A stretch of DNA of 64,000 nucleotides from positions 1 to 64,000 of the forward strand of contig NZ_RBTP01000069.1 in assembly GCF_003702045.1 (NCBI RefSeq), read 5' to 3'. Below are positions 34,889 to 43,722 of this stretch, piece after piece. Under the pieces are notes generated by a model, which worked only from the letters and a program-made list of their open reading frames with translations, searched no databases and was not told where the DNA came from. Origin of the DNA: Pseudomonas viridiflava (GTDB lineage Bacteria; Pseudomonadota; Gammaproteobacteria; Pseudomonadales; Pseudomonadaceae). Made by a program: the position numbers and the translations under genes. Every line of letters begins with the position of its first letter. Position 1 is the stretch's first letter.

Positions 34889-36184
34889 TCAGTGACGACT
34901 GTCCTGATAGCGGTAGTAAGCGCCCACCAGCGGCAGGAACCAAGGTTTGCCGAAGTGCCCGGGAATGGCCGGCCAGTTCAGGTCCTTCCAGGGATTGGCC
35001 TGCGCCTTGCCTTCCATGACGTCTGCCATGACCTGCCCCATGTGCACCGACATCTGCACGCCGTGACCGCTGTAGCCCATCGAGTAGAAGACGCCGTCGT
35101 GCTCGCCTGCACGCGGCAAACGATCGGACGTCATGTCCACCAGACCGCCCCAGCAGTAATCGACCTTTACCTGCGCCAGTTGCGGAAACATCTGGATCAT
35201 GGCCGCCTGCAGCACCTTGCCGCTTTTGGCGTCGGAGCTGCTGTTGGACATGGCGAAACGTGCGCGCCCGCCGAACAGCAAACGGTTATCGGGGGTGAGG
35301 CGGAAATAGTTGCCGATCAACCGACTGGTCACGTACGCACGCTGGTTGGGAAACAACTGGTCGATCAGGCTTTGTGGCAGCACTTCGGTGACGATCACAA
35401 AACTGCCGACAGGCACGATACGGCGGCGATACCAGCCCAGCCCACCGTGCTGACAAGCACCTGTTGCGAGAAACACCTGCCTGGCCTGAATGGAACCTTT
35501 CGAGGTGTTGACCACAAAGCCGTTGCGGTTGGCTTTCCAGTCCTTGACCGTCGTGTCCTGGTAAACGCGCGCGCCGTGACGCACAGCCGCATCGGCCAGC
35601 CCCAGGCCGAAGCGGCCCACATGAATCTGTACGCCATTACGCTGCAGAAGTCCGCCGTGGAACTCGTCCGAGCCGATTTCGGAACGGACGTCCTGCGCCG
35701 ACAGCAGCTCGACATCGGCATCAACCTCACGACGGATCAGCTCGCAGGTGCGCGCCAGTCCTTCGTAATGACCCGGTTTGGCGGCCAGCTTCAACTTGCC
35801 GTTGCGCTTGATGTCGCAGGCAATGCTTTCCTGCTCGATCACGCTGACAACGCTTTGCACCGCACTTTCATACGCTTTGTAAAACTCGCGGGCCTGAGCG
35901 GGACCCAATGTGGCGCTCAACGACGCGTAATCCTGCGCCACTCCGGTATTGCACTGTCCACCGTTGCGGCCGGACGCTTCGCCGATTACTCGGCCGGCAT
36001 CCACCACCACCACGCTGGCACCTTTCAAGGCCAATGCACGCGCTGCCGACAGTCCGGTGAAACCGCCACCGACCACCACCACGTCAGCCTGCCCCTCCAC
36101 CGCGCCTGCCTGCGCGCCGGTGAAATCTGGAGCCGTATCGAGCCAGTAGGACTCACTGCGCATCTTGTTCCCCTTGTCACTCAT
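34889..36184 (-). CDS. PuuB-like FAD-dependent amine oxidase (gamma-glutamylputrescine-oxidase-like)
   Basis: A 431-residue DAO-fold flavoprotein. The FAD loop is VVVVGGGFTGLSAARALALKG at residues about 35-55. The family-typical SGRNGGQCNTG follows, and C-terminal GLVDMTSDRLPRAGEHDGVFYSMGYSGHGVQ contacts FAD. This SGRNGG pattern is characteristic of PuuB/PauB oxidases, which release an aldehyde and hydrogen peroxide from gamma-glutamyl-amines. It is 42 nt after the HAD gene and 94 nt before the binding-protein gene on the same strand. It could act on the imported compound or serve the spu glutamylation pathway; both are inference. Confidence 0.85.
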   Translation of the reverse strand: MSDKGNKMRSESYWLDTAPDFTGAQAGAVEGQADVVVVGGGFTGLSAARALALKGASVVVVDAGRVIGEASGRNGGQCNTGVAQDYASLSATLGPAQAREFYKAYESAVQSVVSVIEQESIACDIKRNGKLKLAAKPGHYEGLARTCELIRREVDADVELLSAQDVRSEIGSDEFHGGLLQRNGVQIHVGRFGLGLADAAVRHGARVYQDTTVKDWKANRNGFVVNTSKGSIQARQVFLATGACQHGGLGWYRRRIVPVGSFVIVTEVLPQSLIDQLFPNQRAYVTSRLIGNYFRLTPDNRLLFGGRARFAMSNSSSDAKSGKVLQAAMIQMFPQLAQVKVDYCWGGLVDMTSDRLPRAGEHDGVFYSMGYSGHGVQMSVHMGQVMADVMEGKAQANPWKDLNWPAIPGHFGKPWFLPLVGAYYRYQDSRH

Positions 36185-36226
36185 GGAAGAGCACCTTGAA
36201 AAATGCCGTGTTGCCTGTGGCTCTAC

Positions 36227-36895
36227 TTACAGACCGACCAGACCGGCAAGACCGCCAATGTCTGGAATCTGGTGATACTCGAAAGAACTGTGCGCTGGCT
36301 GTTCGTGACCACGGGCAACAAAGGCTTTGTTCTTGATCTTCATGTCGTGGGCCGAGAACAGGTCGTAGCGGAAGCTGGAAGATACGTGCAGCACGTCTTC
36401 AGGACCGCAACCGAGGTTATCGAGCATAAACTCGAACGCAGCCAGGCGCGGCTTGTAGACTTTAGCCTGATCCGCCGTGAACACTTTGTAGAACGGTGCG
36501 CCGAGCTTTTCGACGTTGGACATGATCTGGCTGTCGCTGGCGTTGGAGAAGATCACCAACGGAATCTTGTCTGCGATTTTCGAAAGGCCGGCTGGCACGT
36601 CTGCGTGCGGACCCCAGGTCGGAACGGCGTCGTAGTACAGCTGGCCTTCGCCACGGTATTCGACATTCCAGCGCTTGCAGACCCGCGACAGGGAGACTTT
36701 CAGAATCTCGTCGTAAGGCATCCAGTCACCCATGACTTGATCAAGACGATACGCCGAGAAATCCTTCACGAATTGATCCATCTGCTCAGCCGGAACACGG
36801 TCGGCGAAAAGCTCGCGCGTCATGGTGCCCATGTGAAAGTTGGTCAACGTGCCGTAGCAGTCGAACGTAATGAATTTTGGTCGAAGAAAGCTCAT
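36227..36895 (-). CDS. Haloacid dehalogenase type II-like HAD hydrolase
   Basis: A 222-residue HAD-superfamily protein. Motif I is FDCYGTLTNFH with nucleophile D12, motif II IFSNASD, motif III lysine in KVYKPRLAAFEFML, and motif IV-like HVSSSFRYDLFSAHDM. The two-helix cap insertion is the arrangement of L-2-haloacid dehalogenases (DhlB). Many proteins with this fold act as phosphatases or on other alpha-substituted acids, so dehalogenation is not proven. The start at 36895 (MSFLRPKFI) is chosen from family N-termini; the frame continues upstream without a plausible domain. It is the first gene of the operon, so transcription probably starts in the long gap upstream. Confidence 0.82.
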   Translation of the reverse strand: MSFLRPKFITFDCYGTLTNFHMGTMTRELFADRVPAEQMDQFVKDFSAYRLDQVMGDWMPYDEILKVSLSRVCKRWNVEYRGEGQLYYDAVPTWGPHADVPAGLSKIADKIPLVIFSNASDSQIMSNVEKLGAPFYKVFTADQAKVYKPRLAAFEFMLDNLGCGPEDVLHVSSSFRYDLFSAHDMKIKNKAFVARGHEQPAHSSFEYHQIPDIGGLAGLVGL

Positions 36896-37453
36896 TGTGT
36901 GCGGTCCTGAAAGTTCGTTGGGGTCATGGCATGACGCGCAGTTTCGGCACCCTTGCAAGGGCCTTGATGCACGTTGCAGCACACCCTCATTACAACACCG
37001 TGAAATCAGCAGATGGCGTTAAAAGTGATGGCTGCTTGATAGAAAGCACCGTTTTGAGGTGCGCGCTCAGCAGACTTTGCGGGGCGCTCCAGCCTTGGGC
37101 AAACCCCGGTTTTCGGTGCCTTTTTGACCCTTTTCAGGGCGCTCAGGCTCAAACACGCGGCTTTGCACCGCAGATACTGCGCCTTTGCATCCCTTGTGGC
37201 TCAGCACAATGTACTGCGCCCGGAACCGGCTCATAAGCGCAGCTATATAAGGCAGACCCTGGACCTGAAAAGCTCAAGCATTTGCTGCCGGTCCCTTGGC
37301 CGATTTAAGCAGTAACTGTGGTCTGTCGAGTGGCCAATCGCGAAATCTGCCGAATGTTCGCAGCCCTCTTGTCACCCCGTCGCGCAGGTGGGATACAGCA
37401 AGCCTGCCGCATCCTTTTCTGTCCCTGTGCATCCTTCTGGAGGGAGACACATC
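36896..37453. other. 558-nt divergent intergenic region, no gene recognised
   Basis: It lies between the operon head (HAD gene, minus) and the GNAT gene (plus). Several short direct motifs occur, such as TTGCA at 36953, 36977 and 37152. A TATATAAGG box (37244-37252) could be a -10 for the plus strand. I searched for sigma54 -24/-12 elements and saw only weak matches. No regulator gene is next to the operon, so any control protein would be encoded elsewhere. A small RNA or regulatory sites could be here. Confidence 0.4.
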
Positions 37454-38311
37454 ATGCTTGCCCAGCAACGTCTCGACTTTGAATACCGCCCGATGACTGC
37501 CGCCGATGTGGTCAACGCCCATGAGCTGTCCATTGCCCTGAAATGGCCGCACCGACTCGAAGACTGGGCCATGCTGCAACGCGTTGCCGAGGGCTTTGTT
37601 GCGCTGCACAACGGTCGCCTGATCGGCAGCGCCTTCGCCTGTCATCAGGGCGAGTTTTCCACCATCGGTCTGGTGATTGTCAGCAATGACTATCAAGGCA
37701 AGGGGATCGGTCGCAAGCTGATGGAAATGGCAGTGGGCAGCGTTGCGCCCCGGACTGCGGTGCTCAACGCCACCCTTGAGGGCGCGCCGCTATACGCCAA
37801 GATGGGCTTCGTCAATTTCGGTGAAGTGCAGCAGCGTCAGGGCCAGGCCCAACTGCCCGCGCCGACCGATCTGAAGGCTGGCGAACGCTGCCGCGCGCTG
37901 AACGAGGCTGACCATGCTCGCGCCCTTGAACTGTCCAATGCGGGCACAGGCATGGACCGTACGAAGGTTATGAACGATGTGCTCGACCACCTTGAACACG
38001 CGGTGGGCATCGAGCGCGATGGTCAATTGAAAGCGTTCGCACTGATGCGCCCATTCGGTCGTGGCTTGTGCATCGGCCCGGTGGTTGCCGAGGACGTGGA
38101 ACAGGCCAAACACATGATCGAGCAGTTGCTGGCCAAGGTGCCTTACGCCTTCGTACGCATCGACATCCCCACCGATGGCGGGCTGGTGGATTGGCTAGAG
38201 GAGGCCGGTCTCAAACGCGTCGACGCTGTGGCTTGCATGAGCATGGGCGACGTCCCACAGCCCAGCCAGGGCGTGCGCCAGTTTGCGTTGATTACCCAGG
38301 CGATTGGTTGA
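37454..38311 (+). CDS. GNAT-family N-acetyltransferase with C-terminal YitH/HolE-type domain
   Basis: A 285-residue protein. The N-terminal GNAT domain (residues 1-140) has the acetyl-CoA loop STIGLVIVSNDYQGKGIGRKLMEMAV and the ending APLYAKMGFVNFGEV. The C-terminal half (RCRALNEADHARALELSNAGTGMDR onward) forms a second domain seen in YitH-like GNAT proteins. The acceptor substrate is unknown. A strong ribosome-binding site (GGAGGGAG) precedes the ATG at 37454, which sets this start over an in-frame one at 37388. It is divergent from the amine-oxidation operon and may be co-regulated with it, for example acetylating an amine intermediate (inference). Confidence 0.85.
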   Translation: MLAQQRLDFEYRPMTAADVVNAHELSIALKWPHRLEDWAMLQRVAEGFVALHNGRLIGSAFACHQGEFSTIGLVIVSNDYQGKGIGRKLMEMAVGSVAPRTAVLNATLEGAPLYAKMGFVNFGEVQQRQGQAQLPAPTDLKAGERCRALNEADHARALELSNAGTGMDRTKVMNDVLDHLEHAVGIERDGQLKAFALMRPFGRGLCIGPVVAEDVEQAKHMIEQLLAKVPYAFVRIDIPTDGGLVDWLEEAGLKRVDAVACMSMGDVPQPSQGVRQFALITQAIG

Positions 38312-38622
38312 GCGCAGCAGCGCTCATGCCAGCAGCTATCTAACAACGCCAATTGACTGAACACACGCAGTTTGAGGGAGCCCCCACCACATCGTCGCCT
38401 AGCACTACTTCGAGTTTTTCAGCGGGTTACAGGTTGTTTGATAAGGCGGCTTACCGGCGATGAGGTTGACGCGGTGTATCAGAAAAACCGCGCCAGACTT
38501 CATCGCCGGCAAGCCGCCTCCCACAGCCCGGGGTTTACTGCGCGACAGCGCTACGTCGAAGACGTGGTGGTGCGTCCCACCGCTCTGCGAACAGTCCACA
38601 TACCATTCTCGAGGACAGAACC
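38312..38622. repeat. Repeat-filled gap: family C and family A palindromes
   Basis: No gene is present. Family C lies at about 38431-38526: AGGTTGTTTGATAAGGCGGC, then GCCGGCAAGCCGCC in mirrored orientation. Family A lies at about 38536-38580 and is TGCGCGACAGCGCTACGTC followed by a GACGTGGTGG half. An approximate partial copy of the A end also appears at 38377-38415. The order C then A is the inverse of the cluster at 13065-13328, where A precedes C, so the two clusters are related in opposite orientation. Confidence 0.7.
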
Positions 38623-39336
38623 ATGACCCAACCCACCGTACTCCTGCTGGCTCGCGCCGATCACAGCCCTGTCGATACCGACTTCACACCGGGACCTCTC
38701 GACGCCAGCGACCCCTTCGCCAACGAACGCCGCACAGCCTTCATAGACGAGGCAGGCATCGCCGCCGGTGTCGTTCATTCCAGCACTTCAGTCTCGGTCG
38801 AGGCTTATCCCTACACCGAAATGCTGGTCGTGCATCGTGGTGCAGTCACCCTGAAGTCAGGTGCTGACAGCACCACGATCAGCACTGGCGAGAGCGCCGT
38901 TATCGGCCGAGGCACGCACGTACAGATCAACGCGCAACCCGACAGCCTCTGGGCCTTCTGCGCGGCCACTCAGGCCAGCGGACCGGACAAGCCCGGCGTC
39001 ACGCCTCTGGACCGCCTCGCGATGCTCACACCATCCTCCCCGCCGGACCCGACCATCATGATCAGCGCACTGCCGCAGTGCCGCAGCAACAACATTTTCG
39101 AAGACACCGCCAGCACCCTGCGCATCGGCGTCTGGGATTCGACCCCCTACGAACGCATCTCGCGTCCGCACAGAATCCACGAACTGATGAACCTCATCGA
39201 AGGCAGCGTGACGCTGGGCATTGAGGGCGGTGAGGCGGTGGTGGTGAAAACCGGCGATACCGTCTTCGTTGCCCAAGGCGCGCCGTGCAAGTGGACCAGC
39301 ACAGGGTACGTACGCAAGTTCTATGTAGTGACGTGA
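38623..39336 (+). CDS. Bicupin protein, hypothetical
   Basis: A 237-residue cytoplasmic protein with two cupin beta-barrels: residues about 30-110 (VEAYPYTEMLVVHRGAVTLKSG, GESAVIGRGTHVQI) and 140-237 (ERISRPHRIHELMNLIEGSVTLGIEGG, TGDTVFVAQGAPCKWTS). The second domain keeps H-x-E-type metal ligands (HRIHE), while the first lacks most histidines. It resembles DUF861/EutQ-like cupin proteins of unknown substrate, perhaps a sugar- or amine-related binding or enzymatic role. CGAGGACAG precedes the ATG. It is followed by a hairpin, so it is probably a single-gene unit. Confidence 0.75.
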   Translation: MTQPTVLLLARADHSPVDTDFTPGPLDASDPFANERRTAFIDEAGIAAGVVHSSTSVSVEAYPYTEMLVVHRGAVTLKSGADSTTISTGESAVIGRGTHVQINAQPDSLWAFCAATQASGPDKPGVTPLDRLAMLTPSSPPDPTIMISALPQCRSNNIFEDTASTLRIGVWDSTPYERISRPHRIHELMNLIEGSVTLGIEGGEAVVVKTGDTVFVAQGAPCKWTSTGYVRKFYVVT

Positions 39337-39345
39337 TTTCCGGGT

Positions 39346-39371
39346 CGTGCCCTTCAACAATGAAGGGCACG
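39346..39371 (+). terminator. Hairpin terminator after the bicupin gene
   Basis: CGTGCCCTTCA (39346-39356) pairs with TGAAGGGCACG (39361-39371) around ACAA, 9 nt after the stop. The following bases are only partly T-rich. Confidence 0.7.
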
Positions 39372-39700
39372 GCTATAACGTTTAAGCCCTCAAGAAAGTT
39401 CAACACAGCAACTTCCACCCGCGCAGTTAATAGCCAACCTATACGCAGTACAATAACTATCGTATAAAGTCGATTTTTATTTTAGAACCCCCTCACAATC
39501 TGTTGCTTTCGTTGTCGGCGTCTGATTAAAAATCTGGCAGTGGACAACAGCGACTCTGTACATCGCCTGAATCCCAACGCTCAACATTCATTATTAATCG
39601 GACGATCCCACTCGGCCTCGGGCAACTGTTGCCGCCGATTGTCTGCCACTGAAACACCGCAAATAACATGACGTTAATCGTTTAACTTAAGGACATACCC
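39372..39700. other. AT-rich gap before the secreted-protein gene, no gene recognised
   Basis: These 329 nt are clearly richer in A and T than the flanking genes and start the accessory-looking stretch 39.4-41.4 kb. Tracts around 39455-39500 (TAAAGTCGATTTTTATTTTAG) could carry a promoter. No repeat of families A-D was found. AAGGA at the end belongs to the next gene. Confidence 0.45.
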
Positions 39701-40150
39701 ATGAAACGCAACTACATCGCGCTCAGCTTTCTTGCCCTGACTACACTGGGCGCAACCGTTACAGCACAGGCCGGGCCGGCCGTGACAATAACGTTTAAAA
39801 ATCTCGGGACGGAACATGCCGAGTACAAGCCTGTGACTCGTAATGAAAAGTCAACGCAGCTGAATGCCAGGAGTCAGATCAGTTTAATCGTACAACCCGG
39901 AGCGTCAGATTCCTACAACGTGCAAAGTACTATCTCACCAGACACCAACTACGCAAGTGTTCGTTACGTGATGGGCTCTAAAGCCTGTACATTCTCTACC
40001 ACCTTTATAAAAGCACAAGGTGCAGGTGGGGCTAAAGTGCCTAAATGGAACCGAACAGCCAGCCCTGAGGGCGGAGCAGTCTGCACAGCCACTTCTCGGG
40101 TCACCAACTTCTCCACCCACGCATGGGCAGCGGAGTTTACAATGAAGTAA
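39701..40150 (+). CDS. Small secreted protein of unknown function
   Basis: 149 residues with a clean signal peptide (MKRNYIALSFLALTTLGATVTAQAG, cleavage after AQA near residue 24). The mature part is rich in Ser, Thr and beta-prone segments (AVTITFKNLG, SQISLIVQPGAS, YASVRYVMG) and has just two cysteines (KACTF and AVCTA) that could form one disulfide. It ends in HAWAAEFTMK. The composition suggests a small beta-sandwich such as an extracellular lectin- or aegerolysin-like protein, but I cannot assign a family. The base composition is lower in GC than the neighbours. AAGGA is well placed before the ATG. Confidence 0.65.
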   Translation: MKRNYIALSFLALTTLGATVTAQAGPAVTITFKNLGTEHAEYKPVTRNEKSTQLNARSQISLIVQPGASDSYNVQSTISPDTNYASVRYVMGSKACTFSTTFIKAQGAGGAKVPKWNRTASPEGGAVCTATSRVTNFSTHAWAAEFTMK

Positions 40151-40156
40151 AACTGA

Positions 40157-40186
40157 GGCACGCGCGCCGGTTTCGGCGCGCATGCC
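40157..40186 (+). terminator. Hairpin after the secreted-protein gene
   Basis: A 12-bp stem with one mismatch (GGCACGCGCGCC against GGCGCGCATGCC, loop GGTTTC) starting 7 nt after the stop and followed by TTTA. Likely an intrinsic terminator, weak in its T-run. Confidence 0.65.
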
Positions 40187-40274
40187 TTTACGGAAATTAA
40201 AGATGACTCAGTGCAGGCCGATACAGATAACGCACACAGCGCCATGGATTGGCTATTACCGCGAGGACGCGAGC

Positions 40275-40994
40275 ATGATAGAAATCCTTCCTGTCTCAGG
40301 CACCGCAGCACATAATACGACCAAGTCAGTCACCAAAGTGGAAACCGTGACGCTTGGGACAACGGCCTTGAAAGAGCCTGTTACGGCTATAAGCGGTTCG
40401 GACAAGAGCACACTCTCCACGCTGGCCAGACAACTCAGTGAAAGCGCAGCACGTGCGCAGTCACGCGATCAGACTCTCAGCTTTAAAGAGTTGGGCGCAT
40501 TGGCTGCAGGGATTATCGACAAGGTGGTCGGTACCGGCTATTACGCTCATCGCGAGCTGCATGATTCAGAGGTGCCAGATACCACAGACAGTGAATTACT
40601 TGAGAGAGCCAGACAGGCCACTGAATTCAGCTACGGACGTGCCAAAAACCCTTTCCAGGGGCTGTCGCAAGATCAGTTGAGCTTGATCATCTATGACGAA
40701 CAAGGTGACTACACGATAAACGAAAGAAATTCAGCATTTTCCGAGGACTACGCTCAGGATCAGGCGTGGAACAGTATCGTTATCAAACGTCTTGAAGATG
40801 AAGACAACGAAACTGGCAAGAGTACCAAAACCCTTTTCATGATCCTCGCTCATTACAATGATCTACCGCCTATAAAACAAGCTCGACAAGCTGAAGGCTA
40901 TAAAGCCATTCATCTAGCGGTCGGGAGCCCAGCCCTGTCCTCATTCAACAGTCCGTCACAGAAGACTCCACCGCTTGGCGATGGTCGCTCGTAA
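40275..40994 (+). CDS. Hypothetical protein, intact member of a two-copy local family
   Basis: 239 residues from the ATG at 40275, which is preceded by CGAGGA. Recognisable conserved stretches are STLARQLSESAARAQSRD, LSFKELGALAAGIIDKVVG, YAHRELHDSEVPDTTD and ARQATEF. The middle has NPFQGLSQDQLSLIIYDE and the C-terminal part is highly charged. No signal peptide or membrane segment is seen. The truncated paralogue follows at 41051. The start is supported by aligning the two copies, where ATG here matches TTG there with the same CGAGGACGC upstream; a longer reading from 40203 or 40182 is possible. The function is unknown; such proteins are recurrent in Pseudomonas (recollection). Confidence 0.65.
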   Translation: MIEILPVSGTAAHNTTKSVTKVETVTLGTTALKEPVTAISGSDKSTLSTLARQLSESAARAQSRDQTLSFKELGALAAGIIDKVVGTGYYAHRELHDSEVPDTTDSELLERARQATEFSYGRAKNPFQGLSQDQLSLIIYDEQGDYTINERNSAFSEDYAQDQAWNSIVIKRLEDEDNETGKSTKTLFMILAHYNDLPPIKQARQAEGYKAIHLAVGSPALSSFNSPSQKTPPLGDGRS

Positions 40995-41050
40995 CAAAGA
41001 AGACAAAACGTCTCCAGACAAGGATCGGCTACCACCGCGAGGACGCTAGC

Positions 41051-41371
41051 TTGACGAATATCTCACCACTCTTAACTACCACAGTGCACCATGCGGCCAA
41101 GTCATCGGCCTCGGCTAACGATGTTATAGCCGTAGAGAGATCCCGCCCAAAATTGGCCTATCCGAATGATGTTGTCTTCTCTGCATTGGCAAGGCAACTG
41201 AATGAAAGCGAAGTGCGTGCTAAGACCCGCGACACGGCCCTCAGTTTTAAAGACTTAGGCACGCTGGCTAAAAACATTATCGACAAGATCGCAGGCAGTG
41301 GTTTTTACGCCAATCGTGAACTGCACGACGCTGAAGTACCTGATACAGACGACCCTGCGCTGCTCGAAAGG
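41051..41371 (+). pseudogene. Truncated second copy of the 40275-40994 family
   Basis: The frame opens at a TTG (41051) with the same CGAGGACGC leader and aligns with the intact copy through SALARQLNESEVRAKTRDTALSFKDLGTLAKNIIDKIAGSGFYANRELHDAEVPDTDD. The alignment stops at LLER (codon 107) exactly where the convergent GNAT gene's stop codon begins at 41372. The frame runs on to 41557 only as antisense of that gene. About 130 codons are missing, so this looks like a deletion junction. Confidence 0.7.
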
Positions 41372-41872
41372 TCAGCCGTTCAGCACCAGTACGTAAAACT
41401 TGCTGTCCACCGCCATCACCGGGAAGCTGGCGGGGAGGTTCTCCTTGGCCACTTCGCTGAAACCGTGCTTCTCATAAAAGCGGTGTGCGGCGAGAAATTT
41501 GTCGGTGGTGCCGAGAAAGATCTCGTTCAAGCCCTTAACGCTGGCGTCTTCGATTAAACGGGCCAGCAGTTTAGCGGCCACTCCAAACTCGCGTCCGCGA
41601 AACGGCGCTGCGACAAACATCTTGCGCAGCGCCGCCTGGCCTCCACCGATGTCCTTGAGCCCGAGGGTGCCGATGACCTGCTCACCGTGCGTAGCGACCC
41701 AGAAGTCTCCGGTGCCGCTCTGATAGAAATCGGGAATGGCCTTGAGGTCAGGCTGGTCTTCGGCGGTGATGGCGATGCCGAACTCTTCACGCTGGATAGG
41801 CAGGATCATATCGACCACGCCCTGCTGGTGATGCGGCTCGAAACGTTGAATCAGGATATCGGTCGGGGTCAA
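41372..41872 (-). CDS. GNAT-family N-acetyltransferase
   Basis: A 166-residue acetyltransferase with ILIQRFEPHHQQG at the N-terminus, acetyl-CoA-binding KMFVAAPFRGREFGVAAKLL near residues 85-104 and C-terminal FLAAHRFYEKHGFSEV. The start is taken as TTG at 41872 because AAGGAG lies 8 nt upstream; the first ATG (41890) has no ribosome-binding site. The gene abuts the truncated paralogue, whose conserved part ends at its stop codon. The substrate is unknown. Confidence 0.8.
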   Translation of the reverse strand: MTPTDILIQRFEPHHQQGVVDMILPIQREEFGIAITAEDQPDLKAIPDFYQSGTGDFWVATHGEQVIGTLGLKDIGGGQAALRKMFVAAPFRGREFGVAAKLLARLIEDASVKGLNEIFLGTTDKFLAAHRFYEKHGFSEVAKENLPASFPVMAVDSKFYVLVLNG

Positions 41873-41920
41873 AACACAGCTCCTTGTCATGATGTGCAAC
41901 ACCAGAGCAGTATCCCGGAC

Positions 41921-41988
41921 AAGCAAACGCCCCGACAAGTCGAGGCGTTTGCTTGAACATTTCCGAACGCCGCGCTGAGGCGCGGCGT
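41921..41988 (-). terminator. Double hairpin downstream of pckA
   Basis: The first hairpin met after the pckA stop is ACGCCGCGC/GCGCGGCGT (41967-41988, TGAG loop), with outer AACATT/AATGTT pairing. The second is AAGCAAACGCC/GGCGTTTGCTT (41921-41954). Together they form an efficient-looking terminator region for the minus-strand pckA, although the T-runs are short. The second also precedes the GNAT gene. Confidence 0.75.
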
Positions 41989-42001
41989 CGAGAATGTTTA
42001 A

Positions 42002-43630
<1,629 letters not shown>

Positions 43631-43722
43631 TTATGCCAGAAAAGCCGAAGAATGGTAGAACCCTCCTGTCAGAACAGCTTTACAGGGGGCCACACCGTTT
43701 TCTGAGGCTTTTTCCGGTCCGG

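Noticed and set aside
36896-37453. Sigma54 promoter upstream of the HAD gene or GNAT gene
   Set aside because: Only partial GG-N10-GC matches on either strand; none has both elements.
40182-40274. Longer N-terminus for the hypothetical protein at 40275
   Set aside because: The frame is open, but the 40182 ATG lies in the preceding terminator stem, and the paralogue comparison supports 40275.
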